DNA of 7,105 nucleotides from RUG754 sp041856085 (GTDB lineage: Bacteria; Bacillota; Clostridia; Peptostreptococcales; Anaerovoracaceae). The notes beneath the pieces were generated by a model that worked only from the letters and a program-made list of their open reading frames with translations, was not told the origin of the DNA and did no database searches. Positions 1 through 6,051 of the stretch are shown here, in pieces (position 1 is the first letter of the stretch; every line of letters begins with the position of its first letter). The stretch spans positions 1-7,105 of the forward strand of contig JBHAFL010000138.1 in NCBI GenBank assembly GCA_041856085.1. The letters run 5' to 3'. A program made the position numbers and the translations under genes.

Positions 1-1
1 A

Positions 2-103
2 TATGACTGGAGCATTTTTGAAAACGAAAGACCAATTATGAATGGTACCACCGGTACACAGAATGCCATCAAACAAATCGGTCGGCTTGGGGCGGTAATC
101 TAA
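2..103 (+). CDS. C-terminal fragment of an unidentified protein (5' end outside window)
   Basis: This frame is open from the window edge for 33 codons and ends at TAA 101-103. The visible tail contains the stretch FENERPIMNGTTGTQNAIKQI and ends in GRLGAVI. The composition is protein-like, and the other two forward frames meet stops early. I do not recognise the family, and 33 residues are too few to assign a function. No strong terminator follows the stop: the only nearby inverted repeat (TGTCAA 106-111 with TTGACA 131-136) has a 19-base loop and no T-run. The gene's relation to the DUF1836 gene downstream is therefore unclear, although that gene has its own promoter. The fragment could still be a chance open frame. 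Confidence 0.45.
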   Translation, partial: YDWSIFENERPIMNGTTGTQNAIKQIGRLGAVI

Positions 104-157
104 TCTGTCAACCAAAAAGTCCGTAAAAACTTGACACCATCAAAAATTCTTTTCAAG

Positions 158-186
158 TTGTTCGTTTTTAAGATAGGTTGTATAAT
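158..186 (+). promoter_or_regulatory. Sigma-A-type promoter of the DUF1836 gene
   Basis: The -35 hexamer is TTGTTC (158-163) and the -10 is a perfect TATAAT (181-186), with a 17-base spacer. Transcription would start near 192-194, leaving a leader of only about 20 bases before GTG 214. The -10 box overlaps an upstream in-frame TTG at 178, so that TTG could not be on this transcript. A consensus TTGACA at 131-136 has no matching -10 at 16-18 bases and is probably not the -35 in use. Confidence 0.7.
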
Positions 187-198
187 GTAACTGTTATC

Positions 199-206
199 GG
201 AGGTGA
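199..206 (+). promoter_or_regulatory. Ribosome binding site that fixes the DUF1836 start at GTG 214
   Basis: GGAGGTGA matches the anti-Shine-Dalgarno end of 16S rRNA closely and sits 7 bases before GTG 214-216. The other in-frame starts in reach are worse. TTG 178 lies upstream of the expected transcription start, and the in-frame ATG (229-231) has no comparable site at the right distance. Confidence 0.75.
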
Positions 207-213
207 GGTTCGA

Positions 214-747
214 GTGAATTATGATGAAATGATAAAAATATTGGACGGCTTACAGGCAGAGGATTGGGAGCAGCTGCCCAGGATAAAATTGATAATAAGC
301 CAGTTAGTGGAGGTCATAGATGAGCAGCACTTCGGGAGCAGGTTTTTTGATGAAGAAAAATATAAGGGAAGCATGGTAAATCACTTTGCAAAAAAGGGAA
401 TAGTGCCCAGAGCAGAGGGAAAGAAATGCGGCAAAGAGCATCTTGCTGCGAATACCGTCTGCGCTATGCTTAAACAGGTACTTACATTGGAGAATATGAT
501 TCCGCTTATGACTAACTGCTGCGGCGACGGCGAAATATTGGAAGTTGAGAAAATCAAGGACTTCTACGGGAAGTTTTTGAAAAACTCCGTGAAAGAAAAA
601 CAAAATATAATGGCGGATTTGAAGCTTATAGACGAAAACGACAGAGAAAGCATATGTGATATCGCTATAAATTTTGCTATTCGCTCATATATGAATCAAC
701 TGGCATGTAAAATAATCATAGAGAGCATATTAAAAGAAAAAAAATAA
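214..747 (+). CDS. DUF1836 domain protein, MerR-like helix-turn-helix
   Basis: The 177-residue protein begins at GTG. It matches the DUF1836 pattern as I know it: an N-terminal W-x-x-LP segment (W18, L21, P22) followed by a hydrophobic helix, a MINNYVK-like motif seen here as MVNHFAKKGIVP (54-65), then a KK-C-x-KEHLA segment (70-78) and a LKQVLTLENM helix (86-95). This arrangement resembles the winged-helix DNA-binding part of MerR-type regulators, so a role in transcription control is plausible. Its target is unknown. The C-terminal part (110-177) is charged and helical, with no membrane segment or signal peptide. A Cys pair lies at 102-103. The gene has its own promoter and lies 63 bases before the M18 peptidase gene, with no clear terminator or second promoter between them, so it may head the same transcript. 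The family call is from motif memory, and the role is inferred. Confidence 0.7.
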   Translation: MNYDEMIKILDGLQAEDWEQLPRIKLIISQLVEVIDEQHFGSRFFDEEKYKGSMVNHFAKKGIVPRAEGKKCGKEHLAANTVCAMLKQVLTLENMIPLMTNCCGDGEILEVEKIKDFYGKFLKNSVKEKQNIMADLKLIDENDRESICDIAINFAIRSYMNQLACKIIIESILKEKK

Positions 748-810
748 GACTATTGAAACTTTTTTGTGGTGCATTTCAGGAAAGAAATATTAATATGAGG
801 GAGAGAGTAT

Positions 811-2133
811 ATGGAAGAAAAAAATATCAACCAAGCGCTGATTTCATTTTTGGATGAAAGCCCTAACGCTTTTTTTGCGGTAAAGAATTTCAGCGAAATG
901 CTTAGAATCGGAGGAGCAGAGCAGCTCTATGAGAGCGAAAGCTGGGTGCTCGAAAGGGGCAAAAAATACTTTGTGACAAGAAATGACTCGTCTTTAATCT
1001 CATTTGCTTTGCCGAAGGATGAATATGTAGGATTTCAGATAATGGCTTCGCACTCGGACTCGCCGGCGCTAAAGGTTAAGGTGAACTCGGAAATTACGGT
1101 TGAAGATAGATATTCTAAGCTGAACGTCGAAAAATACGGCGGCATGATATGCTCGACATGGCTCGACAGACCGCTCTCGGTAGCGGGAAGGGTTGTGATT
1201 TCAACCGCGAACGGAGTCGAAACGAGGCTGATAAATATAGACAGGGATATTATGATTATTCCGAATCTCGCGATTCATATGAACAGAAGTGTTAACGACG
1301 GATATTCTTATAATGCTCAGGTTGATATGCTTCCACTATTCGGCTCCTCCGAAAAAAAGGACGCTTTCCGGAGGGCAGTAGCGGAGGCGGCGGGAGCGAG
1401 CCCCGAAGATATACTCGACGCGGATTTATATCTCTATAACAGGCAAAAAGGCTGTCTTGTGGGCATCGAGGAAGAATATATTTCAAGCCCGAGGCTCGAT
1501 GATCTGCAGTGTGCATTTGCCGGATTCGTGGGATTTATTAAATCGAGGCCGACGAAAAGCGTCGCCGTTCATTATGTTGCGGATAATGAGGAAGTCGGTT
1601 CGGGCACTAAACAGGGGGCAGCGGGGACTTTTCTTAAGGACGTGCTTAAGAGAATAAACGATTCTGCCGGGAAGAAAGAGGAGGATTATCTGAGAAGTCT
1701 CGCGTCTAGTTTTATGATTTCGGCGGACAATGCTCATGCGCTTCACCCGAACCACGCTGATAAGGCCGACCCGACGAACCGTCCGCGCATAAACGGCGGA
1801 ATAGTAATAAAATACAGCGCTAATCAGCTATACACTACGGACGCGATATCCGGAGCCATATTCAGAAAGTTCTGCAAGGCGGCGGGCGTACCTTACCAGA
1901 CTTTCGCCAATCGCTCCGATATGGCGGGAGGATCGACGCTCGGGAATATCTCTCAGACGCAGGTTTCTCTTAATACGGTGGATATAGGGCTGGCGCAGCT
2001 CGCTATGCATTCGTCTTTTGAAACGGCGGGAGCGGAGGACACGGTCTATCTGGCGGAACTTGCCGAAAAGTTTTTTTCATCATCGGTTGTAGAAAAAGGT
2101 CGCGGCAGCTACGACATAATAAGCGACTTATGA
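811..2133 (+). CDS. M18 family metallo-aminopeptidase
   Basis: This 440-residue cytosolic protein should remove N-terminal residues from peptides using two metal ions, usually zinc. Family M18 (aspartyl aminopeptidase, yeast Ape1) typically prefers acidic or neutral residues and forms dodecamers. The length is normal for bacterial members. The active-site motifs all appear in order: SHSDSP with ligand H81 and D83; SPRLDD with bridging D230; the NEEVGSGT motif with catalytic E260 and ligand E261; SADNAHA with D306; and LAMHSSFE with H400. The 261-306 and 306-400 intervals match those in human DNPEP closely. The WLDRPLSVAGRV stretch (117-128) and MAGGSTLG (371-378) are also typical. ATG 811 follows a GAGGGAGAGAG ribosome site (797-807); the ATG at 795 is out of frame. 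There is no signal peptide. The substrate preference cannot be read from the sequence. The gene starts the peptidase/flavoprotein run. Confidence 0.95.
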   Translation: MEEKNINQALISFLDESPNAFFAVKNFSEMLRIGGAEQLYESESWVLERGKKYFVTRNDSSLISFALPKDEYVGFQIMASHSDSPALKVKVNSEITVEDRYSKLNVEKYGGMICSTWLDRPLSVAGRVVISTANGVETRLINIDRDIMIIPNLAIHMNRSVNDGYSYNAQVDMLPLFGSSEKKDAFRRAVAEAAGASPEDILDADLYLYNRQKGCLVGIEEEYISSPRLDDLQCAFAGFVGFIKSRPTKSVAVHYVADNEEVGSGTKQGAAGTFLKDVLKRINDSAGKKEEDYLRSLASSFMISADNAHALHPNHADKADPTNRPRINGGIVIKYSANQLYTTDAISGAIFRKFCKAAGVPYQTFANRSDMAGGSTLGNISQTQVSLNTVDIGLAQLAMHSSFETAGAEDTVYLAELAEKFFSSSVVEKGRGSYDIISDL

Positions 2134-2188
2134 TACTTAATTGTGTATAAATAATTGCAGCTTGAATATCACATATGGGGAGATAAAA

Positions 2189-2719
2189 ATGACGAACGAA
2201 AGCATTAAAACCATAATGGGAAGAAGGAGCGTCAGGAGGTACAAAAAAGATATACCGACAGATGAGGAAATCCGCACGGTAATAGAAGCGGGGCTCATCG
2301 CTCCGAGCGGCAAAAATCTTCAGACGCCCGTAATAATATGCCTGAAAAACAGAGATATAATCGAAAGGCTCAGGAAGATAAACGCTGAGATAATGGGCTT
2401 ATCAGACGGCAACGATCCGTTTTACGGAGCGCCGATGATGCTTATAGTTTTAGCGGACAGAAGAGTATCAAACTACATATATGACGGCTCGCTCGCTATG
2501 GGTAATATGATGAATGCAGCCCATGCGATCGGACTCGGAAGCTGCTGGATAAACCGAGCTAAAGAGGAGTTTGAGATGCCGGAGTGGAAAGAGTTCCTGA
2601 AAAAAATAGGCATAGAGGGAGACTACGAGGGAATCGGGCATCTAATCTTAGGATACCCGGAGGGAGACAGACCGAAGGCTCTTAAGAGAAAAGACGGCAG
2701 AGTATTTTTTGTGGACTGA
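2189..2719 (+). CDS. Nitroreductase-family FMN oxidoreductase
   Basis: This 176-residue protein fits the small nitroreductase family: FMN enzymes, usually dimers, that use NAD(P)H or another donor to reduce nitro groups, quinones, flavins or other acceptors. The N-terminal FMN-phosphate motif is RRSVRRY (12-18). It is followed by the APSGKNLQ loop (39-45), the central helix segment GSLAMGNMMNAAHAIGLGSCWI (100-121) and the GHLILGYPEG strand (150-159). The C-terminus, KRKDGRVFFVD, is typical of short ferredoxin-like-fold-free members. I chose ATG 2189 because GGGGAG (2177-2182) lies 6 bases upstream. A TTG 48 bases earlier in frame would add 16 residues unlike the family and has no ribosome site. 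The gene lies 55 bases after the M18 gene and 11 bases before the M42 gene, so it is very probably co-transcribed with at least the latter. The physiological substrate is unknown. Confidence 0.9.
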   Translation: MTNESIKTIMGRRSVRRYKKDIPTDEEIRTVIEAGLIAPSGKNLQTPVIICLKNRDIIERLRKINAEIMGLSDGNDPFYGAPMMLIVLADRRVSNYIYDGSLAMGNMMNAAHAIGLGSCWINRAKEEFEMPEWKEFLKKIGIEGDYEGIGHLILGYPEGDRPKALKRKDGRVFFVD

Positions 2720-2730
2720 GGGAGGAAAGA

Positions 2731-3783
2731 ATGAAAAAGATAAGACTTGAAAGCTATGTTGAATATATTGTCAAGACTGCGGAGGAGCTTCTTTCGGTTG
2801 ACTCGCCGACGGGCTACACCGAAAATGCGGCCGACCTTATTACCGGGCTGCTTGAGGATATGGGCTACCGCCCCGTTAAGACGGTAAAGGGCGGCGTCCT
2901 CGTCAGGCTTGCCGAGAGAAAAGCGGGAGATGAGGGCGGAATTATGCTTAATGCTCACGTCGACACGCTCGGCGCGATGGTGTCGAAGATAAAGGATAAC
3001 GGCAGACTTCAGGTTACGCCTCTCGGCGGTATGAACGCCAACAATGCCGAGGCTGAGAACGTAAGGATAGTTACGAGATTCAGCGGTGAGTTCGATGGAA
3101 CATGCCAATTAGAAAATGCTTCGGTTCATGTCAATCCGAAGTATGATGAAACTAAGCGCGAATGGACGAATATGGAGATTGTCATCGACGAAGATGTTAA
3201 TTCAAAAGACGATACTCTTAAGCTTGGAATTTCTGTGGGAGATATAGTCTGCTTCGATCCGAGAACAAGGGTAACGAAAGACGGCTATATCAAAAGCAGA
3301 TTTTTGGATGATAAACTCAGTGCGGCGATACTTATCGGCTTCGCTAAATATATCAAGGACAGCTCGGTGGAGCCGGAAACGGATATATGGGTACATTTCA
3401 CCGTATTCGAAGAGGTCGGGCACGGCGCGAGCGCGAATATGCCGAGCGGCATAACGTATGTTATCTCGGTTGATATGGGTTGCGTAGGCGACGGACTGAG
3501 CTGCACTGAGAGACAGGTTTCGATTTGCGCTAAGGACAGCAGAGGACCATATGCCTATGACGTTGTTAAATCTCTTATAGAGGCGGCGCTAAAGGCGGGA
3601 GCGGACTATGCGGTCGATATATATCCATATTACGTCTCAGATGTAGAGGCTATGCTCAGCGCGGGTCATGATATTAAGCACGGACTGATAGGCCCGGGAG
3701 TGTATGCCTCTCACGGATATGAGAGAAGTCACAAAAAAGGAGTGGAGAATACGCTTAGACTGCTTATCGGTTATGTGATATAA
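2731..3783 (+). CDS. M42 family metallo-aminopeptidase (glutamyl aminopeptidase / FrvX-like)
   Basis: This 350-residue cytosolic protein belongs to peptidase family M42, whose members form 12-subunit tetrahedral shells and trim short peptides with two metal ions (Zn or Co). All motifs are present: NAHVDTLG with ligand H76 and D78; SRFLDDKLSA with bridging aspartate D193 (or D194); FEEVGHGAS with catalytic E227 and ligand E228; VDMG with D248; and YASHGYER with H328. The segment between about 83 and 180 corresponds to the family's inserted dimerization/PDZ-like domain. Some relatives were once labelled endoglucanases, but the conserved metal site supports peptidase. ATG 2731 follows GGGAGGAAAG (2720-2729) directly after the nitroreductase stop, showing tight coupling. 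The gene ends with tandem stops (TAATAA, 3781-3786). A second aminopeptidase from a different family lies two genes upstream, which suggests complementary specificities in one peptide-degradation unit. The preferred N-terminal residue is not predictable here. Confidence 0.93.
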   Translation: MKKIRLESYVEYIVKTAEELLSVDSPTGYTENAADLITGLLEDMGYRPVKTVKGGVLVRLAERKAGDEGGIMLNAHVDTLGAMVSKIKDNGRLQVTPLGGMNANNAEAENVRIVTRFSGEFDGTCQLENASVHVNPKYDETKREWTNMEIVIDEDVNSKDDTLKLGISVGDIVCFDPRTRVTKDGYIKSRFLDDKLSAAILIGFAKYIKDSSVEPETDIWVHFTVFEEVGHGASANMPSGITYVISVDMGCVGDGLSCTERQVSICAKDSRGPYAYDVVKSLIEAALKAGADYAVDIYPYYVSDVEAMLSAGHDIKHGLIGPGVYASHGYERSHKKGVENTLRLLIGYVI

Positions 3784-3808
3784 TAACCTTACGGCGTAAG
3801 AGGGTGAC

Positions 3809-4642
3809 ATGGAAATAAAAAAAATTAAAGCGGTATATTTCAGCCCGACGGGAAGCACCGCTAAGGTTATAAACGAAATGGCGGGCGAGCTTGCGGCTAA
3901 GCTCAATGTAGGGATAGAAAAAATTGATTTTACGCTTCCGGAAAACCGTAATATGAATCCCAAGGTTTTTAACGAAAACGAGCTTGTGGTATTCGGGGTG
4001 CCTACTTATGCGGGGCGAATACCTAATAAGATTCTGCCGGCGGTAAAGGCTATGTTCAAGGGCAGTCGCACACCTGCCGTAGCTGCGGTAACTTTCGGAA
4101 ACAGGGATTACGGAAGCTCGCTTACGGAGCTTGCGGAGGAACTCGGCAATAACGGATTCTGTGTTTTCGCCGCGGCGGCGATAGTCTGCGAGCATGCGTT
4201 CACGGACAAGGTCGGGAACGGGAGACCCGACTGCGAGGATTTTTTGGGGATAGCGAGGTTTTCGGAGTATATTACCGAAAAAATCGTAGAGGTGATGACT
4301 CCCGAGGAACTTGCTATGCCGCTCATCAGAAACGGAGAACAGATAGCGCCTTATTATACTCCGCTAAAGGCGGACGGTACTCCTGCGAGCTTTCTTAAGG
4401 CGAAGCCTGAAACCGATACGGATAAATGCACGGGCTGCCGTATTTGCGCGGAAACTTGCCCTATGGGATCTATAAACCCGGAAGATACCTGCGAGGTGAC
4501 GGGAATCTGCATTAAATGTCACGCCTGCATTAAAAAATGTCCTGCGGGAGCAAAATATTTCACCGACGCGGATTTTCTTTCCCACGTAAAAATGATTGAA
4601 AATAATTTTGCGGCACGTGCAAATAATGAATTTTTTGCATAA
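3809..4642 (+). CDS. EFR1-type flavodoxin plus 2x[4Fe-4S] ferredoxin protein
   Basis: This 277-residue soluble protein joins an N-terminal flavodoxin-like domain to a C-terminal ferredoxin domain, the arrangement of the EFR1 family. The FMN-phosphate loop is FSPTGST (11-17), with isoalloxazine-contact loops VPTYAGR (64-70) and TFGNRDYGSS (95-104). The iron-sulfur domain has C207-x2-C210-x2-C213-x3-C217-P and C234-x2-C237-x2-C240-x3-C244-P, which together give two [4Fe-4S] clusters. An extra C228 lies between them. It should move low-potential electrons between ferredoxin-type carriers and FMN; its partner is unknown. The gene starts 25 bases after the M42 gene with an AGAGGGTGA site (3799-3807). 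Two other genes in the run do not obviously need electrons, but the nitroreductase-fold protein does, so it is a candidate partner. No membrane segment or Tat/Sec signal is seen. Iron-sulfur use fits an anaerobe. Confidence 0.92.
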   Translation: MEIKKIKAVYFSPTGSTAKVINEMAGELAAKLNVGIEKIDFTLPENRNMNPKVFNENELVVFGVPTYAGRIPNKILPAVKAMFKGSRTPAVAAVTFGNRDYGSSLTELAEELGNNGFCVFAAAAIVCEHAFTDKVGNGRPDCEDFLGIARFSEYITEKIVEVMTPEELAMPLIRNGEQIAPYYTPLKADGTPASFLKAKPETDTDKCTGCRICAETCPMGSINPEDTCEVTGICIKCHACIKKCPAGAKYFTDADFLSHVKMIENNFAARANNEFFA

Positions 4643-4660
4643 AACCGTGAAAATCTTGCA

Positions 4661-4712
4661 GTTGCAACCGCCGGTTGCGAAAAATTAAAGCGGACTTGGT
4701 AGCGTGCAACCG
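4661..4712 (+). promoter_or_regulatory. Palindrome cluster, possible operator of the XRE gene
   Basis: A perfect 15-base palindrome, GCAACCG-C-CGGTTGC (4664-4678), overlaps a second palindrome, GTTGCAAC (4661-4668). A third copy of the half-site GCAACCG lies at 4706-4712 in the same orientation as the first, 42 bases on, about four helical turns. No T-run follows the palindrome on the + strand, so it is a poor terminator for the upstream gene. Its place 92 bases before the XRE start suggests a binding site, perhaps for autoregulation. I found no convincing -35/-10 pair in this 127-base gap. Confidence 0.45.
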
Positions 4713-4726
4713 ATGAAAGCGTTAAA

Positions 4727-4757
4727 TTCGTCTTGAAAATAATATTGAAAAGACGAA
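4727..4757 (+). repeat. 8-bp inverted repeat just before the XRE ribosome site
   Basis: TTCGTCTT (4727-4734) and AAGACGAA (4750-4757) are exact inverted repeats around a 15-base AT-rich centre that contains AATATT. The right arm ends directly before the ribosome binding site AGGAAAGAG (4758-4766). The repeat could be an RNA hairpin that affects translation start, or a DNA-binding site. It has no T-run, so it is not a terminator. Confidence 0.4.
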
Positions 4758-4769
4758 AGGAAAGAGAAA

Positions 4770-5756
4770 ATGATTTTAGCTGATAAAATTATCAATTTAA
4801 GAAAAAAAGAAGGCTGGTCACAGGAAATGCTCGCCGAAAAGATGGGCGTGAGCAGGCAATCCATATCGAAATGGGAGGGCGCACAGGCGATTCCGGATAT
4901 GAACAAAATCTTGCTTCTTTCGGAACTGTTCGGCGTCAGCACGGACTATCTGCTTAGAGACGATATGGAAATCGCCGAGTCCGTTCCGGAGCAGTTTGAG
5001 CCGCGCACTGCAATAGACGGCGAAGAGGCGGTTTCGGTCTCGATGGAAACCGCTAACGCGTTTCTCAATCAAAATGAGAGCTCTGCTCCGAGGTTTGCGC
5101 TGGGAGTATTCCTCTGCATCATTTCACCGATTGTACTTATTATACTTGCTTCTCACCGGAATAACTTGATTACCGGACTTACAGACGATAAACGTGCAAT
5201 GATAGGGCTCATTGTACTGTTTATTTTCGTCGGAGCTGCCGTTGCAATTTTTGTGACAAACGGTATGAGGTCGAATAAGTATAAGGATATCCGCGAAAAA
5301 CCGATAGAAACGGCTTACGGGGTAAGAGGAATGGTAAGGGAGCGTATGGCTCAGTATGAGAGCGCTCACATCAGGGATATGACTTTAGGAATTGTGCTTT
5401 GCGTGGTGGCTACAATAAGCGTTTTCGTTGCAATCCTGTTGAGACCCGAGGATGAGCTTGCGATTTCGATAGGAGTGGGTATGCTTCTTTTTATCGTAGC
5501 CTGCGGCGTGTACCTGATTGTCAGGACTTCATGCATATGGGGAGGATATCAGGCTCTTATTGAAGACGGCGACTACAGAAGAGAGCAAAAAAGAGCGGAT
5601 AATTCAGTCGGCGGTATATATTGGCTAAGCGTTACCGCTATATATCTTGCGGTCAGCTTTTTGACAGCATCATGGGCGTTAACATGGATAATCTGGCCTG
5701 TGGCGGGCGTCTTATACGGCGCAGTCGTCGAGATATTTAAGAACCGCAGAAGCTGA
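4770..5756 (+). CDS. XRE-family regulator fused to a six-helix membrane domain
   Basis: The 328-residue protein has an N-terminal Cro/C1-type helix-turn-helix (about 4-62): LRKKEGWSQEMLAEKMGVSR, then the recognition helix SISKWEGAQAIPDMNKILLL and SELFGVSTDYLL. A polar linker (63-106) follows. Six likely membrane helices then occur at about 109-127, 143-163, 204-224, 231-251, 281-298 and 301-321. Such DNA-binding/membrane hybrids are common in Bacillota and are taken to be one-component regulators whose membrane part senses a signal or interacts with a membrane protein; the ligand here is unknown. The first two helix pairs look related: LGVFLCIISPIVLIIL and LGIVLCVVATISVFVAIL start similar hairpins, each followed by a charged tail. 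ATG 4770 follows AAAGGAAAGAG (4756-4766). The gene stands alone between a palindrome-rich control region and an intrinsic terminator. The MFS gene downstream has its own promoter and is a possible target. Confidence 0.88.
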   Translation: MILADKIINLRKKEGWSQEMLAEKMGVSRQSISKWEGAQAIPDMNKILLLSELFGVSTDYLLRDDMEIAESVPEQFEPRTAIDGEEAVSVSMETANAFLNQNESSAPRFALGVFLCIISPIVLIILASHRNNLITGLTDDKRAMIGLIVLFIFVGAAVAIFVTNGMRSNKYKDIREKPIETAYGVRGMVRERMAQYESAHIRDMTLGIVLCVVATISVFVAILLRPEDELAISIGVGMLLFIVACGVYLIVRTSCIWGGYQALIEDGDYRREQKRADNSVGGIYWLSVTAIYLAVSFLTASWALTWIIWPVAGVLYGAVVEIFKNRRS

Positions 5757-5797
5757 AAGACGGCTGTTACAGAAAAATAATAATATTTCAGTACCGC

Positions 5798-5835
5798 ATA
5801 ACCCGTGAGTCATAAGCTTCTCGGGTTATTTATTT
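5798..5835 (+). terminator. Intrinsic terminator after the XRE gene
   Basis: ATAACCCG (5798-5805) pairs exactly with CGGGTTAT (5822-5829), and the loop can form three further pairs beyond one T-T mismatch. The T-rich tail TTATTT (5830-5835) follows at once. The hairpin lies 41 bases after the XRE stop, so it separates that gene from the MFS transcript. Confidence 0.75.
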
Positions 5836-5924
5836 AGGAAAAGGAATGCTTGCCTCAAAGTTTCTTAACAGATTTCAAAATTATCTTATATCTTTCTTTT
5901 TTCTCGGTCGCCTATTGCAAAATA

Positions 5925-6001
5925 AAAGTTGCCTTGTTTTTAGTAATAAAGTATAATTATATTCGGAGAAGCTTTATTTTTATGAATATTTGAGCAACTT
6001 T
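5925..6001 (+). repeat. Inverted repeat around the MFS promoter
   Basis: AAAGTTGC (5925-5932) and GCAACTTT (5994-6001) are exact inverted copies. The left arm overlaps the -35 box TTGCCT and the right arm lies about 30 bases into the transcript. The spacing is 61 bases, so it might be two operator half-sites able to loop. An 8-base match in AT-rich DNA can also occur by chance. Confidence 0.3.
5929..5957 (+). promoter_or_regulatory. Sigma-A-type promoter of the MFS gene
   Basis: TTGCCT (5929-5934) and a perfect TATAAT (5952-5957) have a 17-base spacer, with an AT-rich region upstream. Transcription would start near 5963-5965, giving a leader of about 88 bases. The rest of the 295-base gap (5757-6051) holds the XRE terminator, AT-rich sequence without a gene, and this leader. 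The leader has no recognisable riboswitch. It contains two tiny out-of-frame ATG frames without good ribosome sites. Confidence 0.65.
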
Positions 6002-6051
6002 ACAATATAAGAGAAATATGATATGCGGCTCGATTATTCGGCAGGTGACAA

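Noticed and set aside
131..136. Consensus TTGACA as a -35 box.
   Set aside because: No -10-like hexamer occurs 16-18 bases downstream; the TATAAT at 181 pairs at 17 bases with TTGTTC at 158 instead.
106..157. TGTCAA (106-111), CTTGACA (130-136) and TCAAG (153-157) could form two alternative hairpins, like an attenuator.
   Set aside because: Stems are only 5-6 pairs with loops of 18-19 bases, there is no T-run, and the region lies upstream of the predicted transcription start of the DUF1836 gene.
753..796. Possible promoter for the M18 gene (TTGAAA or TTGTGG with TATTAA/TAATAT).
   Set aside because: Neither -35 candidate has a good -10 at proper spacing, and a start after 796 would fall within the ribosome binding site.
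1292..2010. Reverse-strand and shifted open frames within the M18 gene.
   Set aside because: They lack ribosome sites and family motifs, and they shadow a gene with a complete metal-binding site set.
2141..2188. TTG start at 2141 for the nitroreductase gene, and TATAAA (2146-2151) as an internal promoter.
   Set aside because: The 16 added residues do not resemble the family and lack a ribosome site; TATAAA has no -35 partner at 17 bases.
5814..5974. Nine-base inverted repeat AAGCTTCTC (5814-5822) and GAGAAGCTT (5966-5974).
   Set aside because: Six of the nine bases are the self-palindromic AAGCTT and the left copy lies within the terminator loop, so chance is the simpler explanation.
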